DNA of 29,778 nucleotides from an uncultured Methylobacillus sp. (GCA_946481235.1 CAMLME010000004.1:1-29778); one strand, 5' to 3'. Positions 15,150 through 23,844 are shown, numbered from the stretch's first letter. Notes: a model not told the origin generated them from the letters alone. Made by a program: numbers and translations.

Positions 15150-15164
15150 CGGCATGCGAATTGC
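15150..15164 (+). promoter_or_regulatory. Sigma-54 promoter of the fliE operon
   Basis: CGGCATGCGAATTGC, followed by T, keeps GG and GC ten bases apart and the full TTGC box; it differs from TGGCAC-N5-TTGC at two positions (C for T, T for C). Predicted +1 is about 15176, giving an 88-nt fliE leader. It starts 3 bp after the fleR stop, exactly where a FleR-controlled promoter would be expected. The leader also has a 6-bp dyad TGGGAA/TTCCCA (15204-15224). Confidence 0.65.
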
Positions 15165-15263
15165 TTTGTCCATGCTAACAAGTGATACGCAGTCCGTCGT
15201 GACTGGGAATATAATTGTTTCCCATGCTCGACGCGACCCGGCAACGCAGGCATAAGGACAGGA

Positions 15264-15581
15264 ATGGATACCAAAGGTATAGATCAACTACTGAGTCAGC
15301 TGAGTGCTACTTCCGCGCTTGCGGCCGGCAAAAGTGCGCCGGCAGCGGAGGGTAATGCGGCAGATTTTGCCGGCATGCTCAAGGATGCTGTGGAGGGAGT
15401 GAATGCCGCACAGCAGGGTGCTGACAAGTTGGCCCAGGCTTTTCAGCTCGGGCAGCCGGATGCCAATATCCAGGATGTCATGGTTTCGTTGCAGAAAGCC
15501 AATCTCTCATTCCAGACCATGGTGCAGGTACGCAACAAGCTGGTGACCGCGTATCAGGACATCATGAACATGCAGGTTTAA
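15264..15581 (+). CDS. fliE: Flagellar hook-basal body complex protein FliE
   Basis: This 105-aa protein matches FliE, the small periplasmic component that connects the MS ring and the proximal rod and is the first substrate of the export apparatus. The conserved C-terminal half is present: [20 protein letters not shown] and [15 protein letters not shown]. The N terminus is a short Ser/Ala-rich stretch with no cleavable signal, as expected for type III export. The ATG is preceded by AAGGACAGGA. It is the first gene behind the sigma-54 promoter at 15150; fliF follows after a 135-bp gap. Confidence 0.96.
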   Translation: MDTKGIDQLLSQLSATSALAAGKSAPAAEGNAADFAGMLKDAVEGVNAAQQGADKLAQAFQLGQPDANIQDVMVSLQKANLSFQTMVQVRNKLVTAYQDIMNMQV

Positions 15582-15677
15582 GTCCGCTTTTCACACTCTT
15601 CGCGGCTGTATTTCATGCGCTGCAATTCGCGGCGCATTTCCACCTTATTTCCATTACAATAGCGCCCAACGCAATTC

Positions 15678-15710
15678 AAAATACTTCAACAGTATTTGAG
15701 CTATCGATAG
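15678..15710 (+). repeat. Hairpin plus 10-bp palindrome before fliF
   Basis: AAATACT-TCAAC-AGTATTT (15678-15697) is a perfect 7-bp stem with a 5-base loop. Three bases later CTATCGATAG (15701-15710) is a perfect palindrome that ends 6 bases before the fliF ATG and overlaps where its ribosome-binding site must be. No T tract follows, so it is not a terminator. It could be a protein-binding site or an mRNA structure controlling fliF translation. Only the symmetry is observed. Confidence 0.5.
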
Positions 15711-15716
15711 AGAAAT

Positions 15717-17378
15717 ATGGCCGAAGCTTCTGGGCAATCATTCAGCGCGTTAATGCGCGGGTTCAATGAACTCCCGCCGCAGCGTAAATTCGGCCTGATG
15801 GTGGCTGTGGCGGCCGTGATCGCCATTATTATCGGCTCCATGATGTGGGCGCAGGCGCCAGATTACCGGGTTCTCTACGGCAATCTGGGCGATCGTGACG
15901 GCGGCGCTGTCATCGAATCTCTCCAGAAACAGAATGTTCCTTACAAGATGGGCGAAGGTGGAACCATTCTTGTGCCCTCCGCCATGGTGTACGAAGCCCG
16001 GCTGAAACTCGCCTCCGAAGGTCTGCCCAAGGGCGGTGCTGTCGGTTTCGAACTGATGGATAACCAGAAGTTCGGCATCACCCAGTTCCAGGAAAACGTC
16101 AATTACCAGCGTGCGCTGGAGGGTGAAATTACCCGCACCATAGAAACGATTTCCGCTGTACAGGGCGCACGCGTCCATCTCGCTATTCCCAAACCTACAG
16201 TGTTTGTGCGCGACAAGCAAAAGCCTTCAGCATCGGTGCTCGTCAGTCTGTATTCCGGACGTGCGCTTGATAAGGCGCAGGTGGCGGGGATTGTTCATCT
16301 CGTTGCCAGCAGCGTTCCCGAAATGCCGCCGGGTAATGTCACCATCATTGACCAGAACGGCAATATGCTGACGCAGAACGGTGACAAGGGTGCCGTCCTC
16401 GGCCTCGATTCCAGTCAGCTGGAGTACTTGCATCAGGTTGAGCAAGGCTACATGCGGCGGATCGAGAGCATTATCAGCCCGATTACCGGTCCCAATAACA
16501 TTCGCGCGCAGGTCACCGCCGACCTGGATTTCTCGTTTACCGAGCAAACGGCCGAAGTCTACAAGCCAAACCCCGCTCCTGATCAATCCAGTATTCGCAG
16601 CCAGCAAACCTCAGAGACGGCTGGCGAAGGCGGGCCAAATGCGGCGGGGGTACCTGGCGCGCTGTCTAATCAGCCTCCCGGTGCAGCAACGGCTCCGCTC
16701 AACTCGCCTGGAGGACGGGCTGCTGCTGGAGCAAATGCGACGACTGCCTCTGTTGTGGGCCCTATCCATAAGGAATCGACCACCAATTACGAGCTGGACA
16801 AAACCATCAGCCATACGAAATTGCCGGTCGGCAGCGTCAAGCGACTGTCCGTAGCAGTTGTCGTCAACAATAAAGCGATCAGGGACAAGAAGGGTAAAGT
16901 AACTTACTTGCCGTTGACGAAGGAGGAGTTGGCTCAAGTCTATAACTTGGCGAAAGAAGCGATGGGCTTTAATCAGGCACGCGGCGATACCTTGAATGTC
17001 GTCAATGCACCATTCAATCTGGCCGAAGGGGAAGAGATCGCGCCTTCGCCGATCTGGAAAGACCCTGCAATGCAGGCCTTGGCCAAGGAAATCGTGAAAT
17101 ACCTCGTAATTGCCGGGCTGCTGATGTATTTGGTTCTCGGGATCCTTAAGCCGATGCTCAGCGAGTTGTCCGCGATTGGCAATGCCAGGATGGCTCGCGC
17201 GGAAGGGCCGGGTATGGGTGAATCCTTCAGTGCAACCGATGAGGCAGGCGAAGTGGTCACTATCGGGAAGAAAAGAACACATTCGTATGAGGAAGATCTT
17301 CAGCTGGTGAAGGATATGGCCAAGCAGGAACCCAAGATTGTCGCTAATGTCGTTAAGGATTGGGTGAATAAGGAATGA
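15717..17378 (+). CDS. fliF: Flagellar MS-ring protein FliF
   Basis: This 553-aa protein forms the membrane ring on which the flagellar rotor is built. It has two membrane helices (about 25-44, FGLMVAVAAVIAIIIGSMMW, and near 460-478, YLVIAGLLMYLVLGIL), framing a large periplasmic part with the YscJ/FliF ring-building domains (PDYRVLYGNLGDRDGGAVIE; EGEITRTIETISAVQGARVH). A Gly/Ala/Pro/Asn-rich low-complexity stretch at about 300-345 is the variable region before the C-terminal domain. The cytoplasmic end (SYEEDLQLVKDMAKQEP through NVVKDWVNKE) is the FliG-binding helix pair. The ATG has only a weak AGAGA site and sits just after strong dyads. The stop overlaps the fliG ATG (ATGA). Confidence 0.97.
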   Translation: MAEASGQSFSALMRGFNELPPQRKFGLMVAVAAVIAIIIGSMMWAQAPDYRVLYGNLGDRDGGAVIESLQKQNVPYKMGEGGTILVPSAMVYEARLKLASEGLPKGGAVGFELMDNQKFGITQFQENVNYQRALEGEITRTIETISAVQGARVHLAIPKPTVFVRDKQKPSASVLVSLYSGRALDKAQVAGIVHLVASSVPEMPPGNVTIIDQNGNMLTQNGDKGAVLGLDSSQLEYLHQVEQGYMRRIESIISPITGPNNIRAQVTADLDFSFTEQTAEVYKPNPAPDQSSIRSQQTSETAGEGGPNAAGVPGALSNQPPGAATAPLNSPGGRAAAGANATTASVVGPIHKESTTNYELDKTISHTKLPVGSVKRLSVAVVVNNKAIRDKKGKVTYLPLTKEELAQVYNLAKEAMGFNQARGDTLNVVNAPFNLAEGEEIAPSPIWKDPAMQALAKEIVKYLVIAGLLMYLVLGILKPMLSELSAIGNARMARAEGPGMGESFSATDEAGEVVTIGKKRTHSYEEDLQLVKDMAKQEPKIVANVVKDWVNKE

Positions 17379-18367
17379 GTGAGGACGGAGTACTCAAAAG
17401 CGCCATCCTCCTTATGAGTATTGGCGAAGAAGAGGCTGCCGAGGTTCTCAAGTACTTGGGGCCCAAGGAAGTCCAGAAGATCGGCATGGCCATGGCTGGC
17501 CTGGAAAATATTTCCCGCGAACAGATTCAGGTGTCGCTTCACGATTTCCGTACGGAAGCGGAAGAACGTACTACGTTGGGGGTGGGCTCCGATAGCTACA
17601 TTCGAAGCATCCTGACCAAGGCTCTCGGCGACAAGGCCACCAACCTGATCGATCGTATTCTGCAAGGTGGCGATACCAGCGGCATCGAGAGCCTGAAGTG
17701 GATGGATTCCGCTTCGGTAGCGGAAATGATCAAGAACGAGCATCCGCAGATCATTGCCACAATCCTGGTCCACCTCGATTACGATCAAGCCAGTGAAATT
17801 CTGGCGATGTTCACTGAGCGCCTGCGCAACGACGTGATGCTGCGCATCGCGACGCTTGACGGTGTTCAGCCGCATGCGCTGCGCGAGTTGAATGACGTGC
17901 TTACCAAACTTCTGTCGGGTTCTGACAATATCAAGAAGTCCAAAGTGGGTGGCGTCAAGGCGGCGGCGGAGATCCTCAATTTCATGGGAGGAGCTGCGGA
18001 AAGCGCCATCATTGGCAATATCAAGGAATTCGACGAGGAGCTCGCCCAAAGGATTCAGGACGAAATGTTCGTATTCGAGGATATTGGCAAGATTGACGAT
18101 CGCGGCATCCAGTTACTGTTGCGCGAAATTCAGTCCGAGTCGCTGATTGTCGCCTTGAAAGGGGCGACCCCTGAAATGCGGGAAAAAATCTTCAAAAACA
18201 TGTCGCAACGTGCGGCTGAAATGCTGCGGGATGACCTCGAGGCCAAGGGACCTGTGCGCCTCAGCGAAGTGGAGGGCGAGCAGAAGGAGATTCTCAAAAT
18301 CGTGCGGCGCCTGGCTGACGAAGGTCAGATCGTGCTTGGCGGCAAGGGAGAGGAAAGTTTTGTATAA
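17375..18367 (+). CDS. fliG: Flagellar motor switch protein FliG
   Basis: This 330-aa rotor protein transmits torque from the stator and binds FliF (N domain) and FliM (middle domain). The EHPQ motif of the middle domain is in KNEHPQIIATILVHLDYDQA. The C-terminal torque helix contains the charged series FEDIGKIDDRGIQLLLREI, matching the Arg/Asp residues that meet MotA. Full length is typical (about 330 aa). Start ATG 17375 overlaps the fliF stop by 4 bp, so synthesis of the two ring proteins is coupled. fliH follows after 39 bp. Confidence 0.97.
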   Translation: MSEDGVLKSAILLMSIGEEEAAEVLKYLGPKEVQKIGMAMAGLENISREQIQVSLHDFRTEAEERTTLGVGSDSYIRSILTKALGDKATNLIDRILQGGDTSGIESLKWMDSASVAEMIKNEHPQIIATILVHLDYDQASEILAMFTERLRNDVMLRIATLDGVQPHALRELNDVLTKLLSGSDNIKKSKVGGVKAAAEILNFMGGAAESAIIGNIKEFDEELAQRIQDEMFVFEDIGKIDDRGIQLLLREIQSESLIVALKGATPEMREKIFKNMSQRAAEMLRDDLEAKGPVRLSEVEGEQKEILKIVRRLADEGQIVLGGKGEESFV

Positions 18368-18406
18368 CTTTCTTGGTTGGCAGCCAATTTCGTTGGGGCG
18401 CTGACC

Positions 18407-19051
18407 ATGGCGGAAAATTCCATGCCGCCTGACAGTCTCACGAATTATCAACGTTGGGAGCCGGCCTCCTTGAACGAGGCGGATGTGCAAAAGGTTAAGC
18501 TTCCCACGGCAGAGGCGCTGGAGGATATGCACCAGCAAGCACATCAGGAAGGCTACGACACGGGCTATAACGAAGGGCTGGCCACCGGCTACAAAGAAGG
18601 GGCTGCCAAGGCGAATGAAGAAGTACGCCGCTTGCAGGAACTGCTCTCCTCTGTCGAGGATGCAATCAAGCATTTCGGTAAAGCAACGAGTGAAGAGCTT
18701 TTGAATCTTTCTCTCGAGATTTCAAAACAGATTTTGCGCCAAGCCCTCAAAACTCGTCCCGAGTTGCTGTTGCCTATCGTCCGGAATGTCATGGAAAGTA
18801 TTCCGCAACATTCCCAGCATCCGCATTTGCGCATGCATCCTGAAGATGCCGAGCTGGTAAAGATGCACATGCAAACCGAAATATCCCTCGGCGGCTGGAA
18901 AATTGTCGATGATCAACGCATTGAACGCGGCGGCTGTCGCATTGAAACGACCGCGGCTGAAATTGATGCCACTCTGGCGAATCGCTGGGAACGACTGGCA
19001 GCCGCTCTTGGCAAAGACATGAGCTGGCTTGATGAAGATGGCGCGCGCTAA
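18407..19051 (+). CDS. fliH: Flagellar export regulator FliH
   Basis: FliH holds the export ATPase FliI inactive and tethers it to the C ring and export gate. ATG 18407 is preferred over an in-frame TTG at 18377 because GGGG lies 8 bases upstream and because it places the conserved Trp motif (YQRWEP, residues 14-19) near the N terminus, where FliH contacts FliN and FlhA. Residues 49-65 show five glycines spaced every four residues ([18 protein letters not shown]), the GxxxG repeat known in FliH/YscL. The C-terminal part (about 90-214) carries the FliI-binding domain. Its end overlaps the fliI start by 20 bp. Confidence 0.93.
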   Translation: MAENSMPPDSLTNYQRWEPASLNEADVQKVKLPTAEALEDMHQQAHQEGYDTGYNEGLATGYKEGAAKANEEVRRLQELLSSVEDAIKHFGKATSEELLNLSLEISKQILRQALKTRPELLLPIVRNVMESIPQHSQHPHLRMHPEDAELVKMHMQTEISLGGWKIVDDQRIERGGCRIETTAAEIDATLANRWERLAAALGKDMSWLDEDGAR

Positions 19052-20462
19052 CAAGCTTCTCGATAACTGGAATCACTACCTCACTGACTGCCGCGAAGCG
19101 ATCACGCACAGCACGCCTTGGACCGTGACGGGCAAGCTGACGCGAGTGGCCGGTCTCGTCCTCGAAGCTGTCGGTATCAAGGCTCCGGTCGGCAGCGTCT
19201 GTGTAATTTCACTACCGAACGGGCAGACGGTCGATGCCGAAGTGGTCGGGTTTTCCGGCGATAAATTACTCCTGATGCCGGAGGCGGATGTCTATGGCGT
19301 CGTCCCCGGCGCCAGTGTCTCGTTATTCGAGGCCGAACCTACCCCGCATCCACAGCATGGGCTCAGGCCACAAGTTCTGCGCCGTCGCTCGGAAGATCGC
19401 GTGAAACAAATCGCCGTTGGCCCACAAATGCTGGGTCGCGTTCTGGATGGCAATGGCCGGCCGCTCGATCAATTGGGTCCTTTGGATTTGGCGGATCGCG
19501 CTCCTTTGCAAAGCCGTCCAGCCAATCCGCTATTGCGCGAACCTATCCGCGAAACGCTGGATGTCGGCGTGCGTGCGATCAATGCCTTACTACCTGTCGG
19601 AAGAGGGCAGCGTATGGGCTTGTTCGCTGGCAGTGGCGTCGGTAAAAGCATGTTGTTGGGGATGATGGCGCGTTACACCGATGCTGACATTACCGTCGTC
19701 GGGCTTATCGGCGAGCGCGGTCGCGAGGTCAAGGAGTTTATTGAGCAGATTCTCGGTGAGGAGGGCATGGCTCGTTCCGTCGTCGTCGCAGCACCTGCCG
19801 ATACGCCACCGTTGATGCGTCTGCATGGTGCGGCCTATGCCACCGCCATTGCCGAATACTTCCGCGATCAGGGCAAGAACGTGCTGTTGATCATGGACTC
19901 TCTCACCCGCTATGCGATGGCGCAGCGCGAAATTGCGCTGGCAGTAGGCGAGCCGCCAGCGACGCGCGGTTACCCGCCTTCCGTATTCGCCAAGCTTCCC
20001 CAACTGGTTGAGCGGGCTGGCAATGGAGTTCGCGGTGGTGGTTCGATTACCGCTTTTTATACGGTGCTGGCGGAAGGCGATGACCAGATGGATCCTATCG
20101 CCGACAGCGCCCGAGCCATTCTTGACGGCCATATCGTGCTTTCACGTAGCCTTGCGGACCAAGGGCATTATCCTGCGATCGATATCGAGGCTTCTATCAG
20201 CCGCGCGATGAATGCACTGATAACCACCAAGGAGTTCGATTTGGTTCGGCGTTTCAAATCACTGTATTCGCGCTATCAGCGAAGCCGCGACTTGATTAAT
20301 GTCGGTGCCTATGTACGTGGAACAGATCCCCAACTGGATGAGGCGATCATGCTGTATCCGCACCTCGAAGGCTTTCTGCGCCAAGCCGTTGAAGAGCGCG
20401 TAGGGGTTGCAAGTAGTCGCCAGGAACTCGCGACGTTGTTGGAAATGCAGCTGACGCATTAG
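19032..20462 (+). CDS. fliI: Flagellum-specific export ATPase FliI
   Basis: This 476-aa protein is the F1-beta-like hexameric ATPase of flagellar type III export. Walker A is AGSGVGKS (199-206), and Walker B is in [13 protein letters not shown] near 286-298. The catalytic [10 protein letters not shown] block and the substrate-facing [16 protein letters not shown] segment are present. The start is uncertain: ATG 19032, ATG 19038 and TTG 19029 are in frame and none has a strong ribosome-binding site, consistent with coupling to fliH, which it overlaps by 20 bp. I choose ATG 19032. fliJ follows after 12 bp. Confidence 0.95.
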   Translation: MKMARANKLLDNWNHYLTDCREAITHSTPWTVTGKLTRVAGLVLEAVGIKAPVGSVCVISLPNGQTVDAEVVGFSGDKLLLMPEADVYGVVPGASVSLFEAEPTPHPQHGLRPQVLRRRSEDRVKQIAVGPQMLGRVLDGNGRPLDQLGPLDLADRAPLQSRPANPLLREPIRETLDVGVRAINALLPVGRGQRMGLFAGSGVGKSMLLGMMARYTDADITVVGLIGERGREVKEFIEQILGEEGMARSVVVAAPADTPPLMRLHGAAYATAIAEYFRDQGKNVLLIMDSLTRYAMAQREIALAVGEPPATRGYPPSVFAKLPQLVERAGNGVRGGGSITAFYTVLAEGDDQMDPIADSARAILDGHIVLSRSLADQGHYPAIDIEASISRAMNALITTKEFDLVRRFKSLYSRYQRSRDLINVGAYVRGTDPQLDEAIMLYPHLEGFLRQAVEERVGVASSRQELATLLEMQLTH

Positions 20463-20474
20463 CTGGAGTAATTC

Positions 20475-20927
20475 ATGGCCAAGCCTTTTCATTTGCAACC
20501 ACTGATCAATCTGGCGGAAGACAAAAGCCAAGCGGCGGCACAGGTGCTGGCTCGACTGAAACAGGCTTGGCAGGAAGCGGAAAACAAGCTGCAGCAGTTG
20601 CAAGGGTTCCTGGATGAATACAATCACCGGCTGCAGCAGCAGGCGCAAAGCGGTTTTTCAATTACCCAATTGCGCGATTTTCAAGCCTTTATCCTCAAAC
20701 TGGAATTGGCAATTCGCGCGCAAGCCGAAGAGGTTGAGCGCTGTCATGTACGCTGGCAGCAAGGGCAGGCGGAATGGCAGGCGCGCGAGCGGGAGGTCAA
20801 GGCGTATCAGACCTTGCGCCAGCGGCATGACGAAGCTGAAAGAAAGTCTGAAGAAAGATTGGATCAGCGTCAGCAAGACGAGTTTGCGGGAAATCTACAT
20901 CGCCGAAAAAACGATATGCAGGAGTAA
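20475..20927 (+). CDS. fliJ: Flagellar export chaperone/stalk protein FliJ
   Basis: This 150-aa protein is almost entirely a charged, Gln-rich coiled coil, as expected for FliJ, the central stalk of the FliI hexamer that also interacts with FlhA and recycles chaperones. It starts MAKPFHLQPLINLAEDKSQA and has typical heptad stretches such as LARLKQAWQEAENKLQQLQG. Family identity rests on position between fliI and fliK, length and coiled-coil character more than on single residues. The start has GGAGTAATTC upstream. A sigma-54-like promoter for fliK begins 8 bp after its stop. Confidence 0.92.
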   Translation: MAKPFHLQPLINLAEDKSQAAAQVLARLKQAWQEAENKLQQLQGFLDEYNHRLQQQAQSGFSITQLRDFQAFILKLELAIRAQAEEVERCHVRWQQGQAEWQAREREVKAYQTLRQRHDEAERKSEERLDQRQQDEFAGNLHRRKNDMQE

Positions 20928-20935
20928 TTTTCGGC

Positions 20936-20950
20936 TGGAACGGTTGTTGC
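20936..20950 (+). promoter_or_regulatory. Sigma-54-like promoter of fliK
   Basis: TGGAACGGTTGTTGC, followed by T, matches TGGCAC-N5-TTGC with one mismatch and correct GG-N10-GC spacing. Predicted +1 is about 20962, only 23 nt before the fliK ATG. It lies in the 57-bp fliJ-fliK gap and would let the hook-length gene be transcribed apart from the rest of the operon. Confidence 0.6.
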
Positions 20951-20984
20951 TTATGCTTGTGTAAATTATTTGCACAGGTGCGAC

Positions 20985-22034
20985 ATGGAAGCTGTAACAC
21001 TGCCTATACAACTCACTGCACAGATGCTTACTCCTGGCGGAGACGTTGCCGCTGCAGATGCCACGTCTGCCGGCATTCCTGGCCAGGCGGGCATGCCTGT
21101 TTTCTTTGCTGCTTTGCTCGCGCAGCAACTCGGCATGTCAGTCGACGGTCAGTTGGGGAAAGACGGGGAAGCTATTGATGTGGAAGTGGATTCCGATGTC
21201 GATACAGCACTGATTACGGGGGCCAATGCTGTTGCTGTGGATACCTTGGACCAGTTGCAACAAGGGTTTGTGGGCTTGCCTATTCCCCCATCCGTGAGTG
21301 CTGTCACGACGACGGCGCCCGAGGAAGATTCGGCTGCAATGGCTACTTCTGCGCAGGGTGTTGGTATTCAGCGCGGCTCGGCTGGTGGGCTGGATATCGT
21401 GCGAGGTCCGGCTGGTGGGCTGGATATTGCGGAGGAAGTTGCGGCGGGGCGGCAATCGATTGCCGCAAATTCGGCAGCTTTTGCCGAGGTGACAGCCCAG
21501 GCGAATTTTTCTGCATCTTCGGAGGCATTCGCGGAGCAGGCGATGCGTCCGGTAATGGGTGGTGCGCAACCCGTTGCCGCTGCGACCCCTCCGGTTGCCG
21601 GTGCCATTTCTCAGCAGGTATCGAATCCGGCATGGGGTGAGGTGCTCGGCGATCGTGTCATGTGGATGGTCGGTCAACAGCAGCAAGGTGCAGAATTACG
21701 TTTGAATCCTCCTGCCCTTGGGCCTCTCGAAATCAAGCTCAGCATGAGCGATGGACAGGCAACCTTGACCTTTTCAACCCAGCATATGCCTGTCAAGGAG
21801 GCGCTTGAAGCCGCTACCCCCCGTCTGCGCGAAATGTTTGGGGAGAGCGGAATCAATCTGGGTAGCGTTTCGGTCAATCTTGGCTCAGCATCCCAGCAGC
21901 AAGGGGAGCCGCAACAGGCAAGCAGGCATTCGCAGGAGTGGGGGCAGGCTCAGCCGGAAAGCGATTTCACATCGATGTTGCCGACCGCAGTTACTTCATT
22001 GGGGCGGAATGGAATGGTCGATTTTTTTGCTTAG
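20985..22034 (+). CDS. fliK: Flagellar hook-length control protein FliK
   Basis: FliK is exported during hook growth, measures hook length and switches FlhB to filament export. Two thirds of this 349-aa protein are a low-complexity Ala/Gly/Val/Gln-rich ruler region. The conserved C-terminal switch domain begins near WGEVLGDRVMWMVGQQQQGA and contains ELRLNPPALGPLEIKLSM and LREMFGESGINLGSVSVN. ATG 20985 is preferred over TTG 20970, which would leave almost no leader behind the sigma-54 promoter; an AGG site lies 6-8 bases upstream. The ruler region contains a 10-residue tandem repeat (21379-21427). A strong terminator follows 37 bp after the stop, so fliK ends the first fli transcript. Confidence 0.93.
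   Translation: MEAVTLPIQLTAQMLTPGGDVAAADATSAGIPGQAGMPVFFAALLAQQLGMSVDGQLGKDGEAIDVEVDSDVDTALITGANAVAVDTLDQLQQGFVGLPIPPSVSAVTTTAPEEDSAAMATSAQGVGIQRGSAGGLDIVRGPAGGLDIAEEVAAGRQSIAANSAAFAEVTAQANFSASSEAFAEQAMRPVMGGAQPVAAATPPVAGAISQQVSNPAWGEVLGDRVMWMVGQQQQGAELRLNPPALGPLEIKLSMSDGQATLTFSTQHMPVKEALEAATPRLREMFGESGINLGSVSVNLGSASQQQGEPQQASRHSQEWGQAQPESDFTSMLPTAVTSLGRNGMVDFFA
21379..21427 (+). repeat. 30-bp tandem duplication inside fliK
   Basis: A 19-bp sequence beginning CGGCTGGTGGGCTGG occurs at 21379-21397 and again, identical, at 21409-21427, a period of 30 bp. In protein it gives two copies of a 10-residue unit: GSAGGLDIVR and GPAGGLDIAE. It preserves the frame and lies in the FliK ruler region. Confidence 0.85.
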
Positions 22035-22071
22035 GAATCAATACCATCACCCAAGTAAGCAAATTTCCTTC

Positions 22072-22101
22072 AGGGCGCCTTTGAGGCGCCTTTTGTTTTT
22101 T
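22072..22101 (+). terminator. Rho-independent terminator after fliK
   Basis: GGCGCC (22074-22079), loop TTTGA, GGCGCC (22085-22090), then TTTTGTTTTTT. The 6-bp all-GC stem can extend by a G-T and an A-T pair. This is a textbook intrinsic terminator and separates fliE-fliK from fliL-fliR. Confidence 0.92.
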
Positions 22102-22158
22102 CCGGGAATGGCAGTCCGAATTGTCTGACAAATAGCATAAATAATATGGCAAAACCAC

Positions 22159-22187
22159 TTGTTTTTTATGATAATTAAGGTTATAAA
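22159..22187 (+). promoter_or_regulatory. Candidate sigma-70 promoter of the fliL operon
   Basis: TTGTTT (22159-22164) and TATAAA (22182-22187) are 17 bp apart, a 3/6 and 5/6 match. Predicted start is near 22194, about 54 nt before the fliL ATG. A promoter is needed here because of the terminator at 22072-22101. I looked for a sigma-54 site in this gap and found only two TGGCA-like boxes (from 22108 and 22146) with wrong spacing to a TTG. Confidence 0.4.
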
Positions 22188-22247
22188 CCGCAAAAGATAT
22201 TGAGGATGGGTTCATTCCGTCCATTAACATAACCATATGGAGCAGGA

Positions 22248-22769
22248 ATGGCCAAGGAAGAAGTGGCCGCGGAAGCTGTCCCTCCGCGCAAGAGCAAGAA
22301 ATTATTGATTATTATCATCGCCGTGCTGGTGTTGGCGATCGCAGGTGGCGCGGCGGCGTTCATGCTGCTGGGTGGTAAAAGCAAGAAAGGGCATGAGAAG
22401 GAGAAGGTTGCTCATGAGGAAGTGGAGCATGCCAAGACAGTCCTGGTGCCGTTTGAAGAGAAATTTACAGTCAATATTCAATCCGATGATGGTTCGACCC
22501 ATTATCTGCAGGTGCCCAAGGTCGAACTTGAAGTAGCCAATGACGAAGTGGCGAAAAATGTGGAAGCGATGAAGTCCAAGTTGAGCGACCGTATCAGCAG
22601 CCTGTTGCGTACTAAGACCATGGCGCAGATGCTGGAACCGGGTAGTGACGTAAAACTCAAGGAAGAGATGAAAAAGGTCGTTAACGAGACGTTGGAAGTC
22701 CGCCCGGGCGATGTCGCCAAAAAGGGCGTGAAGGAAGTGATCTTGCCCGCTTCCTTTATTGTGCAATAA
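22248..22769 (+). CDS. fliL: Flagellar basal body-associated protein FliL
   Basis: This 173-aa inner-membrane protein surrounds the stator and supports torque. A Lys-rich start is followed by one membrane helix (about residues 20-44, LLIIIIAVLVLAIAGGAAAF), a charged linker with Lys/Glu/His repeats (KSKKGHEKEKVAHEEVEHA) and a periplasmic stomatin-like domain (about 65-173) with FTVNIQSDDGSTHYLQVPKV and VLDRI-like VKSKLSDRISSLLRTKT. GGAG lies 5 bases before the ATG. It is the first gene after the fliK terminator and opens the fliL-fliR operon; fliM follows after 36 bp. Confidence 0.95.
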   Translation: MAKEEVAAEAVPPRKSKKLLIIIIAVLVLAIAGGAAAFMLLGGKSKKGHEKEKVAHEEVEHAKTVLVPFEEKFTVNIQSDDGSTHYLQVPKVELEVANDEVAKNVEAMKSKLSDRISSLLRTKTMAQMLEPGSDVKLKEEMKKVVNETLEVRPGDVAKKGVKEVILPASFIVQ

Positions 22770-22805
22770 CTGCACAGGTTGAATCCGAGCGAGTATAACT
22801 GAGAT

Positions 22806-23792
22806 ATGTCTGACGATATCCTGTCACAGGAAGAAGTCGATGCCCTGCTAAAAGGGGTGAGCGGCGAATCCGATGCGGCCGATGAGGCTCACGCAGGAGA
22901 GGCCGCCGGCATTCAAAGCTACAATCTCGCCAGCCAGGATCGCATCGTGCGGGGCCGCATGCCCACGATGGAGGTCATCAACGAGCGATTTGCACGCAAT
23001 CTCCGTATTGGATTGTTCAACTTCACCCGCCGTACGGCGGAAATTTCTGTGGGCCCAGTCAAGTTGCTCAAGTATGCTGAGTTTGTCCGGAACCTGGTCG
23101 TTCCTACCAATCTCAATCTGATGCACATCAAGCCGTTGCGCGGTACGGCCTTGCTGATTTTTGATCCGAATCTGGTGTTTCTTGTCATCGACAACCTGTT
23201 CGGCGGCGATGGCCGATATCACACGCGCGTTGAAGGGCGTGATTTTACCCAGACCGAGCAGCGCATCATCCGGAATTTGCTGACCGTGGCGACCGATGAA
23301 CTCGAGAAGGCGTGGGCGCCGGTGCATCCTATCAAGTTCGAGTACATACGCTCGGAAATGAATACGCAGTTTGCGAACATCGCTACTCCTAGCGAAGTGG
23401 TGGTTGTAACTACCTTCTCGATTGAGATCGGTCCGGTCGGCGGCGATTTTCACGTATGCATGCCCTATGCTATGATTGAGCCGATTCGTGACCAGTTGTA
23501 TGAAGATATGCACGGTGACCGGATGGAGGTTGACGAGCGCTGGGTCAATTTCCTGAGCAGCCAGGTCCAATCGACCGAAGTGAAGCTGGTCGCTAACCTG
23601 ACAGAAGCTGAAATGACTGTGCGGGAGCTTCTGGAGATGAAAATCGGCGATGTGATATCGCTGGACATTCCCGATTCAATCACCGCGCATGTCGAGGGGG
23701 TTCCGGTACTCGAGTGCGGGTATGGGGTTCACAATGGCCAGTACGCGCTCAAGGTCAAGAAATTTCTCGCAGCTGAAGGCAGTTTGGCTTAG
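22806..23792 (+). CDS. fliM: Flagellar motor switch protein FliM
   Basis: This 328-aa protein forms the middle of the C ring and receives CheY~P. The N-terminal CheY-binding motif is exact (SDDILSQEEVDALLKG, residues 2-17). The middle CheC-like domain contains MPTMEVINERFARNLRIGLF and NLVFLVIDNLFGGDGRY, with the GGxG loop that binds FliG. The C-terminal SpoA domain (about 245-320), with VRELLEMKIGDVISLDIPDS, pairs with FliN. Length is typical. It connects the che genes of the minus strand to the motor. fliN follows after 52 bp. Confidence 0.97.
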   Translation: MSDDILSQEEVDALLKGVSGESDAADEAHAGEAAGIQSYNLASQDRIVRGRMPTMEVINERFARNLRIGLFNFTRRTAEISVGPVKLLKYAEFVRNLVVPTNLNLMHIKPLRGTALLIFDPNLVFLVIDNLFGGDGRYHTRVEGRDFTQTEQRIIRNLLTVATDELEKAWAPVHPIKFEYIRSEMNTQFANIATPSEVVVVTTFSIEIGPVGGDFHVCMPYAMIEPIRDQLYEDMHGDRMEVDERWVNFLSSQVQSTEVKLVANLTEAEMTVRELLEMKIGDVISLDIPDSITAHVEGVPVLECGYGVHNGQYALKVKKFLAAEGSLA

Positions 23793-23844
23793 CCGGCTTG
23801 TTTCAGCTCCTGTTGCGCACGTATTTTTTCTTGGGGTAGGTTAG

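Noticed and set aside
22105..22165. Two TGGCA boxes upstream of fliL as sigma-54 promoters
   Set aside because: The following TTG is one base off and the GC of the -12 box is absent in both.
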